A stretch of 64,000 nucleotides of DNA from Saccharopolyspora kobensis (GCF_900108315.1 NZ_FNVB01000002.1:682001-746000), one strand, 5' to 3'. Positions 1-8,399 are shown, counted from the stretch's first letter. The notes: generated by a model from the sequence alone, not told the origin. Made by a program: numbers and translations.

Positions 1-1
1 C

Positions 2-454
2 GACTGGGACTTCGGGCAGCGCGGCGGGAAGCTGCCGGGCCTCTACGGCGGCCCGCCCGGGCAGGCCAGCGGCGGCGAGCACGGCGATGCCTGGTCGACC
101 CGGTACATGTGGCGGATCCGCAGCGACGAGCCGAAGGCCACGGTGTACGTCTACGACCCGTCGATGGGCGACGGCTACGGCGAGGACGTCGGCCTGGGCT
201 CCTGGCTCTGGCAGGCCGACGACCAGTGGCACACCGTCGAGCAGGCGGTGGACCGCACCAACGGCACCATCACCGTCTGGTACGACGGGCGGGAAGTGCT
301 CAACGAGCAAGGCATCCGGGAGATCGCCGACATCCCGTTCTCGGGAATCTTCTTCTCCACCTTCTTCGGCGGCCACGACACCTCCTGGGGCCCTGGCAAG
401 GACGTGCACGCCCAGTTCCGCGACTTCCGCGTCGCCGAATCCCCGACGCGCTGA
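2..454 (+). CDS. PL14-type polysaccharide lyase-like protein (C-terminal part)
   Basis: The reading frame is open from the window edge to the stop at 452-454, leaving about 150 residues of a C-terminal domain. The sequence GGKLPGLYGG near the start, the WSTRYMWR strand, the WYDGREVLN strand and the FFSTFFGGHD motif are the hallmarks of the jelly-roll fold of polysaccharide lyase family 14 (alginate/glucuronan lyases). Such enzymes cut uronic-acid polymers outside the cell. The signal peptide and N-terminal half lie outside the window. The nearby uronate-dehydrogenase-like gene and symporter fit a role in uronate use, but this is inferred. A non-catalytic sugar-binding relative is possible. 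Confidence 0.72.
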   Translation, partial: DWDFGQRGGKLPGLYGGPPGQASGGEHGDAWSTRYMWRIRSDEPKATVYVYDPSMGDGYGEDVGLGSWLWQADDQWHTVEQAVDRTNGTITVWYDGREVLNEQGIREIADIPFSGIFFSTFFGGHDTSWGPGKDVHAQFRDFRVAESPTR

Positions 455-459
455 GCATC

Positions 460-489
460 GCGGGTGCGCAGCCCGGTCTGCGCACCCGC
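460..489 (+). terminator. hairpin terminator after the lyase gene
   Basis: A perfect 12-bp stem (460-471 with 478-489) and a 6-base loop begin 5 bases after the lyase stop codon. There is no T-tract, which is usual for actinobacterial terminators. Confidence 0.6.
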
Positions 490-583
490 AACGGCAGCGG
501 AACCTGTTGCGGGCCACGGGCATTGGCAATTCCCCAGGCGGACCGGGGCACCGGGTGCAGGCGTGGAGGAGGACTGGGACGAC

Positions 584-748
584 GTGAGCCGCCCGGTCGC
601 CACGTTCGACCTGATGGTCCGGGCCCCGGCCGAACCGAAGGAGGGCCTCTTCCGGTTCGACTGGTCGGACATCCCGCTGGACGAATCCCTGGGGCCTCCG
701 CTGCCGCCGGGGAGGCCGGTCCGCGCGACGAACCTGTTGTGCTTCTGA
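584..748 (+). CDS. possible small hypothetical protein
   Basis: A 54-residue frame opens with GTG at 584; an in-frame GTG also exists at 563. GGAGGAGG lies at 565-572, a rather long 11 bases upstream of 584. The product is acidic at its N-terminus and contains FRFDWSDIPLDES, which looks protein-like. I recognise no family. It could be a real small gene or the end of a decayed one. The region 490-835 holds nothing else convincing. Confidence 0.3.
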   Translation: MSRPVATFDLMVRAPAEPKEGLFRFDWSDIPLDESLGPPLPPGRPVRATNLLCF

Positions 749-759
749 ACGATTGCGGA

Positions 760-803
760 GCCGGAGGCCCGTTCCCGCCGCCAAGTGTTTCCGAGCCTCC
801 GGC
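760..803 (-). terminator. inverted repeat downstream of the TIM-barrel gene
   Basis: GCCGGAGGC (760-768) pairs with GCCTCCGGC (795-803) across a 26-base loop, just past the 3' end of the minus-strand gene ending at 836. A weak terminator candidate. Confidence 0.3.
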
Positions 804-835
804 CCACCACCACCGACCCGGCCAGGTCGGCGAGT

Positions 836-1945
836 TCAGCTGTGCGCTTCCTCGACAGCGCGGCGCAGGTGCGGCCAGCGCGCGGGCCCGGCCAGGCCGA
901 GGTGGTAGAGGTGCAGTTCGTCGGCACCGGCGGCGCGGAGTTCTCGCACGTACTGCGTCATGTCCGGCACTTCCGGGCCGACCGCCGTCACGTAGGCCCC
1001 GATGTCAGCCGAGGTCACAGCGCTGGCAGCAGCCACCTCGGCCGGTCCCGACGGCTTCCAGCACGGAACCACGACTCCGTCCACCTCCCCGGCCGCCGCG
1101 GGCGTGAGTCCCGGAAGCGCTCCCGTCGCCCACGGATCCGCGCTGGCGTGCAGGACCACTCGCCGGTGCGCGCCGATCTGCTCGCACACCTCCCGCCGCA
1201 GCCGGTCGGTCGCGCGTTGCCGGGTGTCCAGCAGCACGGCCCGGACCTCGGCGGGCAACCGGTTCTCGGCCTGCTCACCGCTGATCAGCCGCAGCGCTTC
1301 GTTTCGCAGCAGCTCGCGCGTCGCGACCGGGTCGATCCCCCGCTCGGCCCAGCTCTCGGTGCACGCCGGGCAGCAGCACACCGACAGCACCCGCACCGCC
1401 TCGGGCGACCACACCGCGTCGGTCTTCTCGTGCTGGTGCTGGTGCACGGCGCCGAGCTGCCCGCACGCCTCCAGCACCACCGTCCGCACGTCCAGGTCGG
1501 CGAGCGCTTCCGCGGTCAGGAGGGACGCGAACTCGCGCACCTCCTCGTGCGCCGGGCACAGCGCCCACGGGTAGTGCTCGCCGAAGCAGTTCCGCACGCT
1601 GTGCTCTGGAAAAGCGCTGCCCAGCAAGGAGTTGTGGGTCAGCACGAGCCAGGCCGCGGCCGGGATGCCTGCGCCGGTCAGCGAGCGGATCGCATCGCCG
1701 GCGCTGTCCGGTGACTCCACCCAGCCGGCCGGTGCCGGACGCAGCACGCCCCACCCGGCGCGCACCGGCCGGTACAGCGCGGCGTGCCGGGCGAGCACGC
1801 TGGTCCCGCGCTCCGACCACGGCGTCGCGGCCCGCGCGCTGTGGTAGGCGACCGCGACGGCGACCTCGTCCACGCCGAGTTCCGCTGCGCGGCCGATGAA
1901 GTCGGCGTCCACGTCCCACGGGTAGCTGTATCCGGTGACGTGCAC
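836..1945 (-). CDS. TIM-barrel-like hypothetical protein
   Basis: A 369-residue protein starting with GTG at 1945, preceded by CAGGAGC. The start lies one base after the stop of the upstream symporter gene, so the two are very probably co-transcribed and translationally coupled. It opens with VTGYSYPWDVDADF and carries YHSARAATP, HYPWALCP, a histidine-rich HQHQHEK and a CCCPAC cluster. The spacing resembles glycosidase-like TIM barrels annotated as 'alanine-rich protein' in actinomycetes. No signal peptide is seen, so it should act in the cytoplasm, perhaps on whatever the symporter brings in. No catalytic assignment is possible from the sequence alone. Confidence 0.7.
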   Translation of the reverse strand: MHVTGYSYPWDVDADFIGRAAELGVDEVAVAVAYHSARAATPWSERGTSVLARHAALYRPVRAGWGVLRPAPAGWVESPDSAGDAIRSLTGAGIPAAAWLVLTHNSLLGSAFPEHSVRNCFGEHYPWALCPAHEEVREFASLLTAEALADLDVRTVVLEACGQLGAVHQHQHEKTDAVWSPEAVRVLSVCCCPACTESWAERGIDPVATRELLRNEALRLISGEQAENRLPAEVRAVLLDTRQRATDRLRREVCEQIGAHRRVVLHASADPWATGALPGLTPAAAGEVDGVVVPCWKPSGPAEVAAASAVTSADIGAYVTAVGPEVPDMTQYVRELRAAGADELHLYHLGLAGPARWPHLRRAVEEAHS

Positions 1946-1946
1946 G

Positions 1947-3425
1947 TCAGCTCCTGATCGCCGGTTCGCCGTCGAGCACTTCCAGCATCTCGTCGATCTG
2001 CTCGGTGCGCTCCGAGGCGGCCAGCCCCAGTCCGATGTAGAGCACCAGGGAGACCAGGATCGGAGTGGCCACGGTGGCCGTCTGGTCGGCGTCGAGGCCG
2101 TAGTAGAGCACGCCGTAGGTGACCAGCCCGCCCGCCCAGGACACGATCGCGGCTCGTGCACCGCAGCGGCGGAACCACGGCAGCATTCCCAGCAGCAGCG
2201 GTACCGAGATGGGCCCCATCAGCGCGGCCACCCAGGAGACCACGATGGACAGCACACCGCCGAGGTGCTGCGCCTGCGTGGCCACCAGCATGCTCAGCAC
2301 GATGAAGCTGAAGGTCGCGATACGCCCGGTGCGCAACCGCTGGTGCTCGGTGAAGCGCCGCGCCCTGCGCCACAGCACCGGCAGCATGTCGCGGGTGATC
2401 ACCGCCGAGATCGCGTTGGCGTCGGAGGCCACCATGGCCATGGTGTGGGAGAACATCCCCGCCAGCACCAGCCCGATCATGCCGGGTGGCAGCAGCGCCT
2501 GGGTCATCGCCGCGTAGGACGTGGTCGGATCCTCCAGGCCGGGCACGAACAGCGGCGCGGCGAACATCGGGAACATCAGCACCAGCGGCCAGACCAGGTA
2601 CAGCGCCGAGGACAGCAGCGCACCGCGGCGGGCCTCGCCGGCCCCGGGCGCGGCCATGTAGCGCTGCGCCAGGTTCCACATCCCTCCGTTGTACTCCAGC
2701 GTCTTGACCAGCACGTACACCAGCAGGAACACGGTGGTGTAGTCGCCGGTGACCGGCGAGGTGTGCCCGGCGGGCAGCCGGTCCCACAGCGTCCACAGCC
2801 CGGAGATGCCGCCGAGCCCGTCCAGCACCGCCCAGATCATCACGATTCCCGCCGCGGCCTGGATGACGAACTGGCCGAAGTCGGTGAGCGCATCGGCCCA
2901 CAGGCCACCGGCGGTGCAGTACAGCAGGGTGACCGTGCCGGTGATCACGATGCCCCACAGCAGCGGCACCCCGGCGAAGGAGTTCAGCAGGACGGCCACC
3001 GCGAACCACTTCGACGCCACGTCGAAGACCTTCAGCGAGGAACCGCTCCAGGCCAGCACCTGCTGCGCCGGGACGTTGTAGCGGCGGGCCAGGAACTCCA
3101 GCGGCGAGGCCACGCCGAACCTGGTGCGCAGCCGGTTCCACCTGGCGGCGAACAGCCAGGCGCCGATCGCCACCCCGATGCCGATGCTGGCGAATCCCCA
3201 GAAGTACACCGTGACGCCGTCGGTGTAGGCGACACCGGCGTAGGCCACGAACATCACCGCGCTGTAGCCGGACATGTGGTGGGAGATCCCGGCCAGCCAC
3301 CACGGCATCCGGCCGCCCGCGATGAAGAAGTCCGCGTCGGTCTTGACCCTGCGGTGCGACCACCAGCCGATGAGCACCATCAGCCCGAAGTAACCGCACA
3401 CCATTGCCCAGTCGAGAGCGTGCAC
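1947..3425 (-). CDS. sodium:solute symporter (SSS family)
   Basis: About 492 residues with some 13 hydrophobic segments. The protein starts with a short lead and a first helix, WAMVCGYFGLMVLIGWW, then the typical SSS stretch FFIAGGRMPWWLAGISHHM. The start chosen is GTG 3425, seven to eight bases after GAAGGGG. The frame stays open to 3536, but the upstream part is hydrophilic and lacks a ribosome site. Members use the sodium gradient to import sugars, amino acids, vitamins or organic acids; the substrate cannot be read here. The divergent uronate-dehydrogenase-like gene and the upstream lyase suggest a uronate or aldarate. Confidence 0.85.
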   Translation of the reverse strand: MHALDWAMVCGYFGLMVLIGWWSHRRVKTDADFFIAGGRMPWWLAGISHHMSGYSAVMFVAYAGVAYTDGVTVYFWGFASIGIGVAIGAWLFAARWNRLRTRFGVASPLEFLARRYNVPAQQVLAWSGSSLKVFDVASKWFAVAVLLNSFAGVPLLWGIVITGTVTLLYCTAGGLWADALTDFGQFVIQAAAGIVMIWAVLDGLGGISGLWTLWDRLPAGHTSPVTGDYTTVFLLVYVLVKTLEYNGGMWNLAQRYMAAPGAGEARRGALLSSALYLVWPLVLMFPMFAAPLFVPGLEDPTTSYAAMTQALLPPGMIGLVLAGMFSHTMAMVASDANAISAVITRDMLPVLWRRARRFTEHQRLRTGRIATFSFIVLSMLVATQAQHLGGVLSIVVSWVAALMGPISVPLLLGMLPWFRRCGARAAIVSWAGGLVTYGVLYYGLDADQTATVATPILVSLVLYIGLGLAASERTEQIDEMLEVLDGEPAIRS

Positions 3426-3553
3426 CGGCCCGACCCCTTCGTCGTTCACATACTTGAACGATGGACTGGTTATCGAATAAGTTCGTTCCTTGGAATGCTG
3501 CCGCGAAACGCTAGTATGACCCAGATCACGTGTCAACCGAGGGGAGCGGCAAG

Positions 3554-4348
3554 TTGACGCAACGCATCCTGATCACCGGCGCGGCGGGCGGCATCGGCAC
3601 GCTGCTGCGGCCGCGACTGCGGCGGCCCGGCCGGGTCCTGCGCCTGCTGGACATCGCCCCGCTCCCGCCGCCGCAACCGGGCGAGGCGGTGGAGCTGGTG
3701 CACGGCTCGCTGACCGACCCGGAGGTGATGGACGCGGCCTGCCGGGACGTCGACGCCGTGCTGCACCTGGGCGGGTACAGCCGCGAGAACAGCTGGCGCG
3801 AAACGCTTTCGGTGAACATCGACGGCACCCACACCGTGCTGGAGGCCGCCCGCGCAGCCGGTGTCGGACGAGTCGTGCTCGCCTCCAGCAACCACGCCGC
3901 CGGCTTCCGCGAAGTGGCCGACGCCGGTCCCGGCGGGCTGCCCGCCGACTCGCCACCCCGGCCGGACACCTACTACGGCGTGAGCAAGGCGGCGATCGAG
4001 GCCCTGGGCAGCCTGTACCACTCGCGCTTCGGCATGGACGTCGTCTGCGTCCGCATCGGATCCTGCTTCGAGCGCCCGGCCGACGTGCGCGCGCTGTCGC
4101 TGTGGATGTCGCCGGACGACGGAGCGCGGCTGTTCGAAGCCTGCCTCGCCCACCCGGCGCCGGGCTACCGCGTTGTCTGGGGCGTTTCGGCCAACACCCG
4201 CCAGGTCTGCTCACCGACCGAGGCCGCGGAACTGGGCTACCTGCCGGAGGACGACGCGGAGCGGTTCGCCGCCGAACTCCCGCCGGGCGAACAGCACCGC
4301 TACCTCGGCGGCCCCTTCACCACGACCCCGCTCGGCATCCCGAACTGA
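3554..4348 (+). CDS. NAD-dependent epimerase/dehydratase, uronate dehydrogenase-like
   Basis: A 264-residue Rossmann enzyme. The N-terminal ITGAAGGIGTLL binds NAD. SSNHAAGF contributes the catalytic serine and YYGVSK gives Tyr141 and Lys145. The length and the GAAGGIGTLLRPRL motif match uronate dehydrogenases (EC 1.1.1.203), which oxidise glucuronate or galacturonate to aldarolactones. TTG 3554 is chosen because GAGGGGAG lies seven bases upstream; a GTG at 3530 in the same frame has no ribosome site. It diverges from the symporter gene. Other short-chain sugar-nucleotide epimerases are the alternative, but those are usually longer. Confidence 0.78.
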   Translation: MTQRILITGAAGGIGTLLRPRLRRPGRVLRLLDIAPLPPPQPGEAVELVHGSLTDPEVMDAACRDVDAVLHLGGYSRENSWRETLSVNIDGTHTVLEAARAAGVGRVVLASSNHAAGFREVADAGPGGLPADSPPRPDTYYGVSKAAIEALGSLYHSRFGMDVVCVRIGSCFERPADVRALSLWMSPDDGARLFEACLAHPAPGYRVVWGVSANTRQVCSPTEAAELGYLPEDDAERFAAELPPGEQHRYLGGPFTTTPLGIPN

Positions 4349-4351
4349 TGC

Positions 4352-4391
4352 GATTTCAATTGAAATCACACGTCCAACTTCAATTGAAATT
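4352..4391. promoter_or_regulatory. paired palindromic operator candidate
   Basis: A perfect 16-bp palindrome (4352-4367, core TTCAATTGAA) is followed by a near-copy (4376-4391, one mismatched pair) with centres 24 bp apart. The pair is AT-rich against GC-rich surroundings and sits between the uronate-dehydrogenase-like gene and the iclR-type gene, so it may be that regulator's operator. Confidence 0.5.
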
Positions 4392-4467
4392 GCATCCGGA
4401 CGGCGGAACCGCCGCTCCGGCACCAGCCGGGTGTTGGACTCGGGTGACTGCGCGCGCCGATTCCGGT

Positions 4468-4490
4468 GAACAACGTTCATGTATGCGAAC
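4468..4490. promoter_or_regulatory. overlapping GAAC/GTTC inverted repeats
   Basis: GAAC-N3-GTTC (4468-4478) and GTTC-N8-GAAC (4475-4490) share the central GTTC, about 60 bases before the IclR-type start codon. Possible autoregulatory site or part of the promoter. Confidence 0.3.
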
Positions 4491-4551
4491 GGAGTACCGG
4501 CCCGACTAGGATCGTGAACGCAGTGGTGCAGCGACGGAGGAGGACGTGGAC

Positions 4552-5346
4552 ATGGCCCGACCGGCAGCCGCTGGCAGCGCATCCGAAGCGGCCGGGGTGA
4601 AGTCGGCGCGGCGCGCGATCGACCTGGTCGAGGCCTTCGCCGCGCACCCCTCCTGGCTGTCGCTGTCGGACCTGCACGCCAAGACCGGCTTCCCGCGCTC
4701 CAGCCTGCACGGGCTGCTGCGCACGCTGCTGGACGCGGGCTGGCTGGAGGCCGATTCCAGCAACACCCGGTACCGGCTGGGCGCGCGCGCCCTGATCTGC
4801 GGCACCGCCTACCTCGACCGCGACCCGGCGATCCGCTTCGCCACCGAGGCCCTGGAAGAACTGCGCGAGCAGACCGGGTTCACCACGCACTACGCGCGCC
4901 TGGTCGGCAGCCAGGTCGTCTACCTGGAAACCCGCGAATCGCAGCGTTCCACGTACCTGACCTCCAAGATCGGCCGCACGCTGCCCGCGCACGCCACGGC
5001 GCTGGGCAAGGCGCTGCTGGCGGAGCTGACGCGCGAGGAAGTCGCCGCGCTGCTGCCGAAGCCGCTGCCCGCGCTGACCGAGAACACCCTGGTGTCGCTG
5101 GAGCAGCTGGACGAGGCCTGCGCCACCGCCCGCGAACGCGGCTACGCGGCCGAGGTCGAGGAGGGCACGCCCGGCATCCGCTGCGTAGCCGCGGTCGTCC
5201 CGTACCGCATCCCCGGCACCGACGCGATCAGCTGCTCGATGCCGATCGACCAGACCACCGACGCGAAGGCCCGCAAGACCGGCGAGCTCCTGACCAAGGT
5301 CACCGCCGAGCTGGCCCAGCGCCTGCGCCGCGAAGGAATCCGGTAG
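4552..5346 (+). CDS. IclR family transcriptional regulator
   Basis: A 264-residue regulator. The N-terminal winged helix (about residues 18-75) holds LSLSDLHAKTGFPRSSLH. The C-terminal effector domain has LGKALLAEL and RGYAAEVEEGTPGIRC, the usual IclR ligand-pocket signatures. ATG 4552 is preferred over GTG 4546, because GGAGGAGG (4536-4543) is eight bases from the ATG and only two from the GTG. The palindromes at 4352-4391 and 4468-4490 lie upstream. By context it probably senses a uronate-derived compound and controls the neighbouring transport and oxidation genes. Confidence 0.9.
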   Translation: MARPAAAGSASEAAGVKSARRAIDLVEAFAAHPSWLSLSDLHAKTGFPRSSLHGLLRTLLDAGWLEADSSNTRYRLGARALICGTAYLDRDPAIRFATEALEELREQTGFTTHYARLVGSQVVYLETRESQRSTYLTSKIGRTLPAHATALGKALLAELTREEVAALLPKPLPALTENTLVSLEQLDEACATARERGYAAEVEEGTPGIRCVAAVVPYRIPGTDAISCSMPIDQTTDAKARKTGELLTKVTAELAQRLRREGIR

Positions 5347-5414
5347 TCCCGCTTCCCGATGAGTTCCGCTCCAGCGACCGGTCCGCATCCGGGACCGAGC
5401 CGGGAGGAGCGAAC

Positions 5415-5783
5415 ATGGGATCGATGAATCGGGTCTACTGCGGTGTGCCGGTGACCGACCGGAACGCCGCTCTGGAGTGGTTCGCGGTGTTCTTCGGCCG
5501 CCCGGCCGACGAAGTGGTCGGTGACGAAGCGCTCTGGGCGATCAGCGACACCGCGTGGATCTTCGTCGCCGAGCGCGATCGAGCGGGCGGCGCGCTGATC
5601 ACCATCGAGGTGACGGGGCTGGACGACGTCCTGGCCCGGCTCGCCGCCCGCGGCATCGGCCACGAGCCGGTGGAGACCTACGACAACGGTGTGCGGCACG
5701 TCGTCGTCCTCGACCCGGACGGCAACAGCCTCTCGCTCGCCGAAGCGCCGCGCGGTGATTCGACGTCCCAACGCGATGGCTGA
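5415..5783 (+). CDS. VOC (glyoxalase/bleomycin-resistance) family protein
   Basis: A 122-residue single VOC domain. It starts RVYCGVPVTDRNAALEW, has a central TIEVTGLDDVLARL strand and helix, and ends VVVLDPDGNSLSLAE, the typical metal-ligand strand. GGGAGGAG precedes the ATG. Members are small metal-dependent enzymes (glyoxalases, dioxygenases, isomerases) or antibiotic-binding proteins. The partner and substrate are unknown. It lies 74 bases upstream of the SDR gene and may share its transcript. Confidence 0.85.
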   Translation: MGSMNRVYCGVPVTDRNAALEWFAVFFGRPADEVVGDEALWAISDTAWIFVAERDRAGGALITIEVTGLDDVLARLAARGIGHEPVETYDNGVRHVVVLDPDGNSLSLAEAPRGDSTSQRDG

Positions 5784-5856
5784 TTACCGCCAGCACCGAC
5801 GCCGATGCGCGACGAGCATTGGATTCGTCCGAACACGGCGAACATTCGAGGAAGAG

Positions 5857-6621
5857 ATGAACACGGCGCGTTTCGAGTCCAAAGTGGTCCTGGTCACCGG
5901 AGCTACCTCCGGCATCGGCGAGGCCACGAGCCGGCGGCTGGCCGCCGAAGGTGCGGCGGTGGTCCTGGGGGCTCGCAGCAAGGACGTCGGTGAGCAGCTG
6001 GCGGCCGACATCCGCGCGACGGGTGGCCGGGCGCTGTTCGTGCCCACCGATGTGACGGTGGAATCCGAGGTCGAAGCGCTGGTGCGCGCGGCGGTGGACG
6101 AATTCGGCCGACTCGACGGCGCTTTCAACAACGCCGGGGCGATCAACGCCTTCGGCGCGGTGCAGGACATCGTCGCGGACGGTTGGCAGGCCGACATCGC
6201 GCTCAACCTGAGCAGTGTCTACTTCGGCCTGAAGCACCAGGTCCCGGCGATCCTCGCCTCCGGCGGCGGGGCGATCCTCAACAACGCCTCGAACCTGGGC
6301 CTGGTGGGCATGGGCAGCGTTTCGCCCTACGTGGCGGCGAAGCACGGCGTGGTCGGGCTGACCAAGGCGGTCGCGCTGGAGAACGCCGCGCGCGGAATCC
6401 GCGTCAACGCCATCTCCCCCGCCGCGGTGGACACCCCGGCGTTCCGCAGCAGCATGGGCGCGACGCCGGAAGGCGAAGCGCAGATCGCCGCCCTGCACCC
6501 GGTAGGCCGGATCTCCCAGCCCGAGGAGATCGCCGCGTTCGCGGCGTTCCTGCTCAGCGACGAGGCCAGCTTCATCACCGGCGCCAGCCTGTCGATCGAC
6601 GGCGGTTTCACCACGCAGTGA
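5857..6621 (+). CDS. SDR family NAD(P)-dependent oxidoreductase
   Basis: A 254-residue classical short-chain dehydrogenase. TGATSGIG (about 14-21) binds the cofactor, NNAG follows, and YVAAK carries the catalytic Tyr and Lys. The C-terminal ASFITGASLSIDGGFTTQ is the standard SDR tail. ATG 5857 follows GAGGAAGAG. GARS after the second strand favours NADP over NAD, because Arg follows Ala in place of an acidic residue. The substrate is not evident. A 16-bp stem-loop ends the transcript ten bases after the stop. Confidence 0.9.
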   Translation: MNTARFESKVVLVTGATSGIGEATSRRLAAEGAAVVLGARSKDVGEQLAADIRATGGRALFVPTDVTVESEVEALVRAAVDEFGRLDGAFNNAGAINAFGAVQDIVADGWQADIALNLSSVYFGLKHQVPAILASGGGAILNNASNLGLVGMGSVSPYVAAKHGVVGLTKAVALENAARGIRVNAISPAAVDTPAFRSSMGATPEGEAQIAALHPVGRISQPEEIAAFAAFLLSDEASFITGASLSIDGGFTTQ

Positions 6622-6631
6622 CCCGCCACGT

Positions 6632-6671
6632 CGTGCGCGGATCTCCCAGCCCCTCGGGAGATCCGCGCACG
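6632..6671. terminator. strong bidirectional hairpin terminator
   Basis: A perfect 16-bp stem (6632-6647 with 6656-6671) and an 8-base loop lie between the convergent SDR gene and the LapA-domain gene, whose stop is at 6679. Confidence 0.85.
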
Positions 6672-6678
6672 ACCCCGT

Positions 6679-6993
6679 TCACTCCGGCTTGACCGCGCGG
6701 TGCTTGGCGGAGCGCCGCAGCTGCAGGATCCGCGCCGTGCCGATGAGCGCGACCAGCAACGCACCGGCCAGCACGGAGAAGAGCATCGCCACGCCCAGCG
6801 GCAGCGTGCCCGCGGTCCACAGGAACCGCACGGTCACGGTGTCGAAGTTCTGCAGGATGAAGACGAGCAGGAACACGAGCACGACCGCGGCGATGACGAC
6901 CGAGACCCAGATGCCACCGGTCCGCGTCCGCTCCAACTGCTCGGCGCGATCCTCGTCCCCGCGCCGCCCACTGCCGACCCCGTTCTCAGCCAT
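6679..6993 (-). CDS. LapA (DUF1049) domain small membrane protein
   Basis: About 104 residues: a charged, Arg/Glu-rich N-terminus, a transmembrane helix WVSVVIAAVVLVFLLVFILQ, then NFDTVTVRFLW and a second helix LGVAMLFSVLAGALLVALIG. This is the LapA_dom pattern of small inner-membrane proteins related to E. coli LapA, which takes part in envelope assembly. The start is uncertain: ATG 6993, or any of three tandem in-frame ATGs at 7002, 7005 and 7008; none has a strong ribosome site. Confidence 0.8.
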   Translation of the reverse strand: MAENGVGSGRRGDEDRAEQLERTRTGGIWVSVVIAAVVLVFLLVFILQNFDTVTVRFLWTAGTLPLGVAMLFSVLAGALLVALIGTARILQLRRSAKHRAVKPE

Positions 6994-7143
6994 GCGAACC
7001 ATCATCATCACCAACCCGTCCCAACCCGATCCCCCGCGCCGACCCGTCACCCGATCCAGTGACAGCGAACGCGGTGAAGGGCGCTTCGGGCCAGTTGCCG
7101 CGAAGCGCCCCGTGCGGGACGACCGCGGGGTTACAGTCGGCCG

Positions 7144-7605
7144 ATGTACGCCTTCCTGCTCCTGGTAGCGGCCCTGGCGCTGTTGGTGTTTCTCGCGCTG
7201 GTGATCTGCGGGCGGCTCTTGGTAGGCAACCAGCGCAAGACCTTGGCCGTGCTGCGCCAGAACGGCCTCGCGTTTTTGTGCCGTCCAACGCTGGGCATGC
7301 GGAGCTTCGCCGGGTACGTCCTCAGCATCGACCGCGACGCGGTCTCGCTGTGGAAGGTCGGCCTCGGCGAACCAGTGCGGAAGCAGACCTTTCCCAGCCA
7401 TGGCGCCAGAGTCGCCCCGGCCGTGGTGAAGATCAACGTCGCGCGCACGTCGCCCGGGCTGTCCGTGATCTCCGCCACCGCGGAACGCGTGGACGTCGTC
7501 ATCCATCCGGATCCGACGATGTCGTACTCGGCCCCTGCCAACGGTGCCCTTCTCGACCTCGTGCGCGAGAAGATCCAGGAGCACCTCGCGCGCACTGCCC
7601 GCTGA
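7144..7605 (+). CDS. single-pass membrane hypothetical protein
   Basis: A 153-residue protein with an N-terminal membrane anchor (LLLVAALALLVFLALVICG, about 5-23), followed by a soluble domain with several beta-like strands (FAGYVLSIDRDAVSLW, VDVVIHPD). I do not recognise the family. TACAGT at 7132-7137 lies six bases before the ATG, so the mRNA may be leaderless. It converges on the isomerase gene, and a 23-bp inverted repeat begins immediately after its stop. Confidence 0.6.
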   Translation: MYAFLLLVAALALLVFLALVICGRLLVGNQRKTLAVLRQNGLAFLCRPTLGMRSFAGYVLSIDRDAVSLWKVGLGEPVRKQTFPSHGARVAPAVVKINVARTSPGLSVISATAERVDVVIHPDPTMSYSAPANGALLDLVREKIQEHLARTAR

Positions 7606-7663
7606 CCACCGCGCTCACCTCCATCTGATCGAGCACTCGCTCAGATGGAGGTGAGCGCGGTGG
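7606..7663. terminator. 23-bp perfect inverted repeat, shared terminator
   Basis: Bases 7606-7628 pair perfectly with 7641-7663 around a 12-base loop. The right arm is also the last seven codons plus stop of the minus-strand isomerase gene, so one sequence both encodes protein and forms the terminator. Confidence 0.85.
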
Positions 7664-8399
7664 CGTTGGTGCTGAGGAGGTCGAACGGGTCCAGGTCCGT
7701 GGTGTCGATTTCGACCACGTGCCAGGGGATTCCGGGCACGACGCGGAGAACGGCCGGGATGTCGACGCGGCCGGTGCCGATCGGCGTTTGCGGTGCCCCT
7801 GGCTCCGCCGGGCCGTCCTTGAGGTGGACGGCGGTCACCCGGTCCCCGAGCGCCGCCAGCACCGCCGTCGGGTCGGCGCCCGCCGCGACCGCCCAGTAGA
7901 CGTCCAGCTCGGCGAGCAGGCCCGCGCTCGTGCGCTGCCAGAACCTGTCGTAGCCGGTGGTGCCGTCGGGCAGCCGGGCCCATTCGAACCAGTGGTTGTG
8001 GTAGCCCAGCCGCAGGCCCGCCGATTCGGCTGCCGCGCCGAGGACATCGGCGAAGGCGTCGACCCGGGCCGGATCGGCGAAGGTCTCCTCGCCGAAGCCC
8101 GGGACCAGGCGCGGGTGCGGGATGAACGCCGTGTCCGCGCCCAGGATCGCGCACTCCTCTTCGAGTTCCGCGAGATCTCCGGGCAGCCCGGCGTGCACCG
8201 CCGAGACCGCCAGGCCCGCCGCGTCCAGGTCCGCGCGCAGGGACCGGGCCGCGGTCAGGCGTTCGGCCGGTGTCCGGTCCGGGGAGCCGAGGCCGAACGG
8301 CTCGACGTGGCGGAAGCCGATCGCGGCCAGCTTCGCCAGGGTCGCGGGCCGGTCGGCGGCGAGCTGGTCGCGAACGCTGTAGAGCTGAACGGAGAGCAT
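7641..8399 (-). CDS. sugar phosphate isomerase/epimerase (TIM barrel)
   Basis: A 252-residue xylose-isomerase-like TIM barrel. It begins SVQLYSVRDQL and carries GYHNHWFEW, ELDVYWA, VTAVHLKDG and WHVVEID, whose Glu, Asp and His residues form the usual metal site. Such proteins isomerise or epimerise free or oxidised sugars. It lies 12 bases downstream of a second, longer isomerase and behind a Gfo/Idh dehydrogenase, all on one strand, so the three should be one operon. Its 3' end is half of the terminator stem. Confidence 0.85.
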   Translation of the reverse strand: MLSVQLYSVRDQLAADRPATLAKLAAIGFRHVEPFGLGSPDRTPAERLTAARSLRADLDAAGLAVSAVHAGLPGDLAELEEECAILGADTAFIPHPRLVPGFGEETFADPARVDAFADVLGAAAESAGLRLGYHNHWFEWARLPDGTTGYDRFWQRTSAGLLAELDVYWAVAAGADPTAVLAALGDRVTAVHLKDGPAEPGAPQTPIGTGRVDIPAVLRVVPGIPWHVVEIDTTDLDPFDLLSTNATALTSI

